A DNA stretch of 64,000 nt from Liolophura sinensis (lineage: Eukaryota; Mollusca; Polyplacophora; Chitonida; Chitonidae). This document shows positions 56,401-61,400 of this stretch, piece after piece (positions within the stretch are counted from its first letter, which is position 1; each line of letters starts with the position of its first letter). Under the pieces are notes generated by a model. That model did not search any database. It saw only the letters and a list, made by a program, of their open reading frames with translations, and had not been told where the DNA came from. Where the stretch lies: positions 81,458,101 through 81,522,100 of the forward strand of contig NC_088300.1 in the NCBI RefSeq assembly GCF_032854445.1, read 5' to 3'. A program made the translations under genes and the position numbers.

Positions 56401-57065
56401 CAGTGTATCCATGCCATAATAAATGTGTTGTGGTAATACTCACCTCCACTAGAGGGTAGTTTATGTCAATGTAAATCTGTTCTGTCAGTAAATGTGTTTT
56501 GTAATACTCACCTCCAACACAGTGTATCCGTGCCATGATAAATTTGTTGTGGTAATAATCTTCTCCACTAGAAAGTAGTCTATGTCATGGTAAATCTGTT
56601 CTGTCAGTAAATGTGTTGTGTGATACTCACCTCCAGCACAGTGTATCTGTGCCATGATAAATTTGTTGTGGTAATATTCATCTCCACCAGAGGGTATCCA
56701 TGTTATGACAAATGTGTTGTTTTAATGCTCACTTCCAGCATTGTGTATCAATGCCATGGTAATGGTGTTGTGGTAACGCTCACTTCCACCTGAGGGGATC
56801 CATGTCATGATAAATATGCTGTAGTAATACTCACCTCCACCAGAGGGTAGCCTATGTCATTGTAAATCTGTTCTGTTGTTGACTGTAAGAAGTAAGCACC
56901 ATCAAAGGTGAAACTTTTAGGAGCAGCTTTCTGGTCTGATGGGTTTTTGAGTTGGCATAGTCCTGTTTTTGATTCCATGAATACCACATTTTCACACTTC
57001 AAGCTTTTTTCCCTATCATTCATAGGGCGACACCGAACAATCACTTTTACAGCCTCTGCTGCCAT
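32166..57065 (-). CDS. KIF17: Kinesin-like protein KIF17 (homodimeric kinesin-2, OSM-3 type), 18 coding exons, 954 aa
   Basis: The eighteen exons listed below join in phase to a 2865-nt CDS. Residues 1 to about 340 are an N-terminal kinesin motor: P-loop GQTGCGKS (91-98), switch I SSRSHS (207-212), switch II DLAGSE (240-245), [16 protein letters not shown] (287-302) and the neck-linker side [36 protein letters not shown] and [12 protein letters not shown] match KIF17 more closely than KIF3A/B. Residues about 340-480 are Glu/Arg/Lys-rich coiled coil, and 701-787 are a second conserved coiled-coil block (ILGLKEDI..., then [13 protein letters not shown], then KWDEDNECW) diagnostic of KIF17. The tail carries KKSKKKR (942-948), resembling the C-terminal basic ciliary or nuclear targeting signal of KIF17. 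Known role: plus-end transport along cilia and dendrites. Human KIF17 is about 1030 residues, so the length fits. Confidence 0.95.
32459..32976 (-). other. KIF17 intron 17
   Basis: AT-rich unique sequence, nothing recognised. Confidence 0.6.
32977..33088 (-). CDS. KIF17: KIF17 exon 17
   Basis: Acceptor GTTTTCAG, donor GTAGGA. It encodes residues 821-857, [20 protein letters not shown] through NNMAVRK. Confidence 0.87.
33206..33303 (-). CDS. KIF17: KIF17 exon 16
   Basis: Acceptor GGCTACAG, donor GTAAGT. It encodes residues 789-820, [20 protein letters not shown] through EDRLRQ. Confidence 0.87.
33304..33680 (-). other. KIF17 intron 15, acceptor-proximal unique part
   Basis: Unique sequence between the array and exon 16, nothing recognised. 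Confidence 0.5.
33681..36711 (-). repeat. Exon-15-derived minisatellite in KIF17 intron 15, about 109-bp dimer of two 54-55-bp halves, about 28 dimers
   Basis: On the minus strand each half contains GAGAAGACAGTTCTGCCTAA followed by TGCAG and then GTATGT or GTGTGT. This copies the end of exon 15 (GAGAAGACGGTCCTGCCTAA, then TGCAG, then GTATGT). The two halves differ: one has GTATGTCATGTGTAACCCAA, the other GTGTGTCACATGTTACCTAG. The array begins exactly at the real donor and decays near 33690. The minus-strand frames here are exon-tail shadows. Confidence 0.95.
36712..36973 (-). CDS. KIF17: KIF17 exon 15 (conserved second coiled coil)
   Basis: Acceptor TTCTTGCAG, donor GTATGT. It encodes residues 701-787: [73 protein letters not shown]. 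This is the most KIF17-specific part of the tail. Its last 40 or so bases and donor seed the following array. Confidence 0.95.
37065..37245. repeat. Short tandem duplication, about 76-bp unit, 2.5 copies, KIF17 intron 14
   Basis: Copies share GATACAGTCATTACAGCTTC, TGACGTGTTTTAGTTAACCC and CTGTACAACA. It leads directly into the 21-bp array. Confidence 0.8.
37240..37905. repeat. Minisatellite, 21-bp unit, about 31 copies, KIF17 intron 14
   Basis: The unit is close to GCCAATACAGGTGTTTTAGC plus T. Because 21 is divisible by three, long open frames appear on both strands; none is a gene. Each unit carries ACAGGTG, so it also contains an E-box and AG|GT. Confidence 0.95.
38022..38128 (-). CDS. KIF17: KIF17 exon 14
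   Basis: Acceptor TATAACAG, donor GTAAAT. It encodes residues 666-700, [20 protein letters not shown] through KAHQV. The start of the exon is duplicated twice upstream. Confidence 0.87.
38085..38300 (-). repeat. KIF17: Three tandem copies of about 100 bp including the KIF17 exon 14 acceptor
   Basis: The exon 14 start (AACAG, then ATGCCATAAATCAGATGGAT) is copied at about 38160-38230 as AACAG, then ATACCATAAGTCAGATGGAT, and again, much decayed, at about 38265-38300. The first upstream copy keeps an AG acceptor and an open frame for about 20 codons. Confidence 0.85.
38396..38511 (-). CDS. KIF17: KIF17 exon 13 (basic cluster)
   Basis: Acceptor TGATGTAG, donor GTGAGT. It encodes residues 627-664, including the basic run KKKRRRRK (646-653), a possible nuclear or ciliary targeting or tubulin-binding patch. 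Confidence 0.87.
38843..38890 (-). CDS. KIF17: KIF17 exon 12 (48 nt)
   Basis: Acceptor TAACACCAG, donor GTAAGT. It encodes residues 611-625, [15 protein letters not shown], which looks helical. Confidence 0.82.
38905..39640. repeat. Minisatellite, 108-bp unit, about 7 copies, KIF17 intron 11
   Basis: The unit contains GGAAAATATTAGTGTGAGAC, GCATGACAGCTTCTAGAACA, AAGCCATGACCAGGGAGTTA and GACTGGACATCCTATAAGAA. It begins about 15 bp from the exon 12 acceptor. Copies are very similar, suggesting recent expansion. Confidence 0.95.
39641..41310 (-). other. KIF17 intron 11, unique part
   Basis: No exon, element or repeat recognised; short frames only. Confidence 0.55.
41311..41477 (-). CDS. KIF17: KIF17 exon 11
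   Basis: Acceptor CTGTTTTACAG, donor GTATGC. It encodes residues 555-609, [20 protein letters not shown] through PDHMELLR, and is Ser/Thr/Pro-rich linker. Confidence 0.82.
41478..42025 (-). other. KIF17 intron 10, with a truncated family A SINE at about 41876-41965
   Basis: GCTGTGAGCTCAAGACCAG joins GGATGGTCATGGGTTT and then CATAATGCTGGCAGCTGTTG on the plus strand, matching family A with a large internal deletion. The rest is unique. Confidence 0.6.
42026..42078 (-). CDS. KIF17: KIF17 exon 10
   Basis: Acceptor GTTTACAG, donor GTGAGT. It encodes residues 538-554, [17 protein letters not shown]. The call rests on splice signals and phase; the region is poorly conserved in the family. Confidence 0.75.
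42210..42890 (-). repeat. KIF17: Exon-9-derived tandem duplication in KIF17 intron 9, about 133-bp unit, five to six copies
   Basis: On the minus strand each copy reads AGACTGAGAGCCTCAGGGGA, then GCACCCAGATGCGAGCCTAC, then GACCTACAGAGACCAAGTGG, TCCAG and GTAAGT. This matches exon 9 residues from about 507 to the donor. Donors recur at about 42350, 42486, 42619, 42752 and 42886 (functional), a spacing of 133-136 bp. All keep GTAAG. Confidence 0.93.
42891..43046 (-). CDS. KIF17: KIF17 exon 9
   Basis: Acceptor ACACAG, donor GTAAGT. It encodes residues 486-536, [20 protein letters not shown] through DDLQRPSGP. The 3' two-thirds with the donor is copied in tandem downstream. Confidence 0.85.
43047..46523 (-). 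other. KIF17 intron 8, large, mostly unique
   Basis: 3.5 kb with no exon or gene recognised. A two-copy direct duplication of about 90 bp lies at about 43626-43800, sharing AACAATGCTGCC, CACCTGAAAAACGTGTGTC and GACTTGTAGGTAG. A tRNA-like stretch near 44805-44880 was considered and rejected. Confidence 0.6.
46524..46565 (-). CDS. KIF17: KIF17 exon 8 (42-nt small exon)
   Basis: Acceptor GTTCAG, donor GTGAGT. It encodes residues 472-484, [13 protein letters not shown]. The phases (1 in, 1 out) fit both neighbours, and the length is divisible by three, so it could be skipped without a frameshift. Confidence 0.75.
46566..47147 (-). other. KIF17 intron 7
   Basis: AT-rich unique sequence, nothing recognised. 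Confidence 0.55.
47148..47307 (-). CDS. KIF17: KIF17 exon 7 (coiled coil)
   Basis: Acceptor CATTAG, donor GTATAC. It encodes residues 418-470, [20 protein letters not shown] through FPTTAE. Confidence 0.9.
47308..47701 (-). other. KIF17 intron 6
   Basis: Unique sequence, nothing recognised. Confidence 0.55.
47702..47829 (-). CDS. KIF17: KIF17 exon 6 (coiled coil)
   Basis: Acceptor TTGCAG, donor GTGAAC. It encodes residues 376-417, [20 protein letters not shown] through EAEKERIRQ, and is strongly charged. Confidence 0.9.
47990..48457 (-). repeat. KIF17: Exon-5-derived tandem repeat in KIF17 intron 5, 125-bp unit, four copies counting the exon
   Basis: The phrase TGGAGTTTGA on the plus strand recurs at 48041, 48166, 48291 and 48416, exactly 125 bp apart. 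Each unit copies the last 45 or so bases of exon 5 (minus strand: CTGAAGGCCATGCTGACTGG, then GGGCCAGTTACAG). The functional copy continues GTAACG; the intronic copies continue GGGAAT (or are otherwise altered), so they lack a GT donor. Confidence 0.93.
48458..48829 (-). CDS. KIF17: KIF17 exon 5 (end of motor, neck)
   Basis: The acceptor TTTGTGAAG ends at 48830 and the donor is GTAACG at 48457. It encodes residues 252-374, from [20 protein letters not shown] to [15 protein letters not shown]. The last 45 or so bases are copied in the following intron. Confidence 0.93.
49050..50845. repeat. Minisatellite, 82-bp unit, about 22 copies, KIF17 intron 4
   Basis: The unit contains TGGTATGGTTAGTGAGGGTG, TAGTGAAGCCAGAATGAAGT, GGAAGTGAGGGACCACATGG and TTCTTCACTCATTCATCCTG. 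It is not adjacent to an exon: about 220 bp from exon 5 and 370 bp from exon 4. Confidence 0.95.
50850..51085. repeat. Tandem repeat, about 95-bp unit, 2.5 copies, KIF17 intron 4
   Basis: The unit contains TGTCATGGTGTGTGTTTGTC, TGTACACCAGACAACCCTAA, CCAGACAGAGAATCATGTAA and AGGTTAACCAGACACAGAGT. Confidence 0.9.
51215..51448 (-). CDS. KIF17: KIF17 exon 4 (switch I and II)
   Basis: Acceptor TTCTAG, donor GTATCC. It encodes residues 174-250 with SSRSHS and [11 protein letters not shown]. Confidence 0.95.
51641..51810 (-). CDS. KIF17: KIF17 exon 3
   Basis: Acceptor TTTCAG, donor GTAATA. It encodes residues 117-172, including [20 protein letters not shown] and the [14 protein letters not shown] segment. 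Confidence 0.95.
51811..52165 (-). other. KIF17 intron 2, exon-3-proximal unique part
   Basis: Unique sequence with a short poly-A run near 51880-51896; nothing else recognised. Confidence 0.5.
52170..53965. repeat. Minisatellite, 40-bp unit, about 45 copies, KIF17 intron 2
   Basis: The unit contains CACTTCAGACCAAGACAACC followed by CACTAGAGTCTGAATCCTGT. It is highly regular; variant blocks (CACCCGAG, CACCGGAA, TATGAAAG) recur in groups. It is not adjacent to an exon. Confidence 0.96.
53966..54391 (-). other. KIF17 intron 2, exon-2-proximal unique part
   Basis: Unique sequence; the minus-strand open frame here has no recognisable similarity. Confidence 0.5.
54392..54507 (-). CDS. KIF17: KIF17 exon 2 (P-loop)
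   Basis: Acceptor TTTAG, donor GTGAGT. It encodes residues 78-115, [20 protein letters not shown] through SQRGIIP, and so contains the nucleotide-binding P-loop. Confidence 0.95.
54508..54860 (-). other. KIF17 intron 1, acceptor-proximal unique part
   Basis: Nothing recognised. Confidence 0.5.
54861..56834 (-). repeat. KIF17: Exon-1-derived minisatellite in KIF17 intron 1, 51-bp unit, over 30 copies
   Basis: On the minus strand the unit reads ATACCCTCTGGTGGAG, then GTGAGTATTACCACAACACA, then TTTACTGTGACATGG. This copies the exon 1 end (TACCCTCTGGTGGAG) with its donor GTGAGT. The copies nearest the exon (about 56440-56600) extend further into exon 1, covering the segment that encodes TEQIYNDI. 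A family B SINE interrupts the array at 55851-56192. Confidence 0.95.
55851..56192 (-). mobile_element. Family B SINE-like element inserted in the exon-1-derived array
   Basis: It runs from a GAGTGAGTGAGTGAGTG microsatellite end through GGTTTAACGTTGTTCTTAAC, TCATATGACAATGAATGAAT, CATTATACTGATACAGGTCA and GCTAAACACCAAACGAGGAA to GATCTATCGCCCCCGAAGCG. The last part, read on the minus strand, resembles a tRNA-type head, so minus orientation is inferred. Array sequence resumes on both sides. Confidence 0.8.
56835..57065 (-). CDS. KIF17: KIF17 exon 1 (start of motor domain)
   Basis: The ATG is at 57065-57063 and the donor GTGAGT starts at 56834. It encodes residues 1-77, from [20 protein letters not shown] to [15 protein letters not shown]. 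The 3' end of this exon with its donor is copied many times in the adjoining intron. Confidence 0.95.
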
Positions 57066-58344
57066 CCCTCACCATATGATACTGCTCTGTAAACAAAATG
57101 CTTCATTAGTAAAATGTGCAGTTAGCTTGGAGAAAAAAATAATAAGCAAACATATAATTGTCAAAGATATCATGCACTAATGAGTCTTGAATCACATATC
57201 ATTTGGCTAGCTAGTCTAGCTTTGCAAAAATTTCATTGAAATCCATTTCTGATAAAGTACTTACCAACAAATATACAGATAGGGAGAGAAATAAATGATA
57301 GCAAAGACTTGGAAATCAGAACGTCTCATTATTAGTTTTCTCCTATTTTCCCTGTCTCTCCCATGTTAATTTTGTCAGAGTATGGTGTCTAAAAGACACT
57401 GAGACACTGATGTGTGTTGCCATTGGAGTGGATTTGATGTCCAACTTTGTTCCAGAAAGTGCCTTGCGCAATGGAAAATATCAGAAATTGTTGTCAACAG
57501 ACCTCAACCTTTAAGTTAATTGAACTAACGTCAATTTTAATAATAATCAAGCTAATCTGGGCCAGATTTTATTATTGAAGCAATCTGAAAGCTGCAATGA
57601 AGCAATGATTTCTCAAGTATCATGGGACATTAAAGGCTGATTTAAACACCACGACACATGCAAGTCTTTAATTTGGCACGCGGACAATTATATCAGCAAC
57701 AACAACAACATAAGCAAAACATTAGCCTAAAACAGTTTTTGGCGGACTGGTAATTTGATAACTGAACAAATACTTTTACTTAACAAATGTAAATGGTTGT
57801 GGCAGTGAACAGAATCAATCAAAAAAATAAACTGATCAGACGAACCTGTCACTGTCAGCCTCTGGCTGCTATTTACACCCGTTGTCTTGGAAACTGATTT
57901 TTCAGCAGAGGCCGGTAGATCTTCCCGCAGATATTTCCGTTTCTACTTGCCTTATGGCATTAAACCTTATCCCAAAAATGCTTTGTCATAAACCCTCTTC
58001 TTTCCTTCCAAACGAAGGGACATCCATTGCCTTGGTGGTTGTTTTCGGGCATCAAAATATCAATATTTACAATGACAATGTGCTGTCATTCTCGCGGAAA
58101 TATTTACCCCGGAAGTGCCAATGAAACTTGACATTTGACTCGTATCTTTCCGAAGTGTGAGCTCATCACATATACCTGGTAAAGGTATCAGACTTTATTT
58201 AGTCAAATGAATTCCTAAAAAAACTTACTTTAACTGGCAGTTATTGTTAACGAGAATGTTGTAGAAGCAAAATAAACACAAAGTACGGAAGCAAAAAAAG
58301 TTCAAGCAGACGCGTCTTCACGCGTTTACAACAACAACGGCAAC
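57066..58344. promoter_or_regulatory. Divergent KIF17/PSMD2 intergenic region with promoter elements
   Basis: Between the two start codons. CCGGAAGTG at 58109-58117 is a canonical ETS/GABP-type site, and two ACGCGT boxes lie at 58310-58315 and 58320-58325, just before the PSMD2 start. On the minus strand a TTTACAG acceptor about 20 bp before the KIF17 ATG and a donor-like ACAG|GTTCGT near 57845 suggest a 5' UTR intron for KIF17. No TATA box is obvious. The rest is AT-rich unique sequence. Confidence 0.5.
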
Positions 58345-58431
58345 ATGGCGGACAAAAGCAAACAGGAGAAAGATAGTGGCGAAAAGAAAGAAGAGAAGAA
58401 GACAAATGGTGAAGAAAAAGAACAGGAAATG
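58345..58431 (+). CDS. PSMD2: PSMD2 exon 1
   Basis: The ATG at 58345 sits in the context CAACATGG. Encodes 29 residues, almost all charged. The donor GTAGGA starts at 58432. Confidence 0.9.
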
Positions 58432-61400
58432 GTAGGAATTATAAATGGTACATGATTATATGTGCAGGCGATGTAATATATTTCATTCGATTATAATACG
58501 GCCTGAAATCGGTCTTTACGATAAAATTGAAATTTGCATTGTCACCCCTGAAAAACATTATTAGGGACCCATTTTTCGACACACGATCAATCGAATTCGT
58601 CGAATAATTCTAATCAGGTACGATTCCTATCTGAAAGTTGCACATTAACCGGATGGCGAATTCTGTAGGTGAGGTTGCTGTCACGTGGTAAAGTAACGTC
58701 AATTCAAAAAACAACAAAGAAGGGGCTCATTGACTCTCAAAAGAATCTTTACAACTGCCAGAGGATTAAAGGCCGACATAGATCTAGCCACAACTGCTCG
58801 GACGGTTTCTGAACTAACGTATGTACCATCGTCACAAATGCCACCTGGTTCAGTTTAGGCGAGGCATCGCTATAACTGCCCTCCACGTGAAGCAGAAACA
58901 CTGGAGAAGCCCGCTACCTATCGCATTTTCCTCACATGGCTGCTATACGTCACTAGTAGGAATAAAATACCTCCCACTTGCTCACCTGAACTGGCCACCA
59001 CATTGCCAGTTACACAAAACAACTTCAGTTCTGGGTACAGGATGCACCAGCTGGCAAAGTGACAAGGTACTTGTCTACTATTACATAGAATTTGGCGATT
59101 CGTGAATTGTGATGATGACAACATGGTGGCCGGTGACCTGTTCAGGTGAGCGAGTGGGAGGTTTTTCATTCCTAGTCAGGTATAGCGGCCATGTGAGGAA
59201 AATTTGATTAGGTGGAGGGCTTCGTTAGTGTTTCAGCTTCATGCAGAGCACATTTGTAAATTGAATGGTGCATTTGCAACGATGTTACATACGTTAGTTC
59301 AGTCACCGTCGAAACAGTTGTGGCTTACGTAGACCTAGTGCAACATATCGGCCAGGTTTAGGAAGTTTTAGCATTCTGGCAACAGGCCTATTGTATTTGG
59401 ACATACATGTATTTCGAGCCTAGATTGAATTGAAATGTGGATATCACTTGATGTAGAAAATTTTCCTTGGTCCGCTAAAACATTATGTGCCTCAGCTGGT
59501 CCAATTAAATCACTAGTTCAGTTAAATTGTAATGTTATTGTGGCAATATTTGATGATCTGATAGTTGATGGCCACATTAACAATGTATGAAGCGCCTTCC
59601 AAGCTGTGCGTAATGAATCTTGATGAAAATTGACTCAAGTTACAAATCCACAAGCTGGCCCATTGACTTCTTACCTTACTCGTACAAGTTTTAGAAGTAG
59701 CTTCATTAAAGGTCAATGAAGCTGTCAACTGTTTGTATTTGATCACCAAACTTGATGTTTAATTTAAATGAACTGGTGAATCTTTAATAGACCTGGAGTG
59801 CCTGTAGGGGTACTTCTAGTCTATGTTTTAGACTCTTGCCACACTGATTTTAATTAAATTTTGTTCTGTATTCTTTTACCGGTATCAATCACTTCATTGC
59901 GAATGCAACCTTAAGTTGCCTCTTTTGTAAAAGAAAATATCACATTGCACAAGATGCATATCACACTGATCAAAGACAGTGTTTGACCCGGTCAAAATTT
60001 TACCTTGTAATTTGTGCACCAAAAAAAAGAAGCTGTAGGATGAGATAGACTGGACTTACAACTCTATGGAGGAAGAATGTGTTGAATTCTGGTAAAACTA
60101 CTGTCATGGTAACAATTAATACACCATTTCAAGACAGGTCATTGTTACATGTGTATCAGTTGTGAATCAGTATAAACATATATGAGAGGACTATGTGGCA
60201 GAGTGGTTAATGACAGGAGAGCTACTCATCAATGTGGTCGCTGGGAAGTCCAGCTCATGATGGCTTTCCCGACCGTCGTACATGGCAAAGTCTGCAGCAA
60301 GCTGCTGATAGTCGTGGGCCAGAGTGGTGTCTCAGTGTCACTGAGATGCCCTATTCTGACAAAATTAACATGGGAGAAATAGGAGAAAATTGGAAATGAG
60401 ACAGACTGATTTCAAATTCTGGCTAAATCTGTGGTCATGGGTTTCCCTCGATCTCTGTCTGGCTTCCTCCCGCCATAATGCTGGCCACCATCAAATAAGT
60501 GGAAAATTCTTGAGTATGGCATTAAAACACCAATCAAATGCTAGCAAGTAAGGTTGTCTCTAAGTTTCATGCTTTTCTGTTTTCAGTCTGATGAAGACAA
60601 ACAACTTCAGGATGAATTGAACATGTTGGTTGAAAGACTCACTGTAAGTAACAGTACATTTATGTAAGTTACATAATTGCATACAGGGGGCCTCCATGGC
60701 TCAGTTGGTTAAAGCGCTAGCGCAGCGTAATGACCCAGGAGTCTCTCACCAATGCGGTCGCTGTGAGTTCAAGTCCAGCTCATGCTGGCTTACTCTCCGG
60801 TCGTACGTGAGAGGGTCTGTCAGCAACCTGCGGATGCTCGTGGGTTTCCCCCAGGCTCTGCCCGGTTTCCACCCACCATAATGCTGGCCGCCGTCGTATA
60901 AGTGAAATATTCTTGAGTACGGCGTAAAACACCTATCAAAAAAAAAAAAAAATAATAATTGCATACAGAGGTCCATCTGCTTGTTGCTATATCAATGTAC
61001 CATGCATTAATGGCTGTTCCTGTCAATGAGCGATGTGTGTTAACCCATGTTCATGTTATCTGGACAATGTAGGGTGTGGTAGCTGGTGTTCATGTCATCT
61101 GGACAATGTAGGGTGTGTTAACCCATGTTCATGTCATGTGGACAGTGTAGGGTGTATTAACCCATGTTCATGTCATGTGGACAATGAAGGGTGTGTTAAC
61201 CCATGTTCATGTCATGTGGACAGTGTTGGGTGTGTTAACCCATGTTCATGTCATGTGGACAATGTTGGATGTGTTAACCCATGTTCATGTTAATCCATGT
61301 TCATGTCATGTGGACAGTGTTGGGTGTGTTAACCCATGTTCATGTCATGTGGACAATGTTGGGTGTGTTAACCCATGTTCATGTCATGTGGACAATGTTG

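Noticed and set aside
32166..57065. Assignment of the kinesin to KIF3A or KIF3B
   Set aside because: The VIVRCRPMN start, [25 protein letters not shown] and the tail blocks VRRDCNY and KWDEDN fit KIF17, not the heterotrimeric kinesin-2 subunits.
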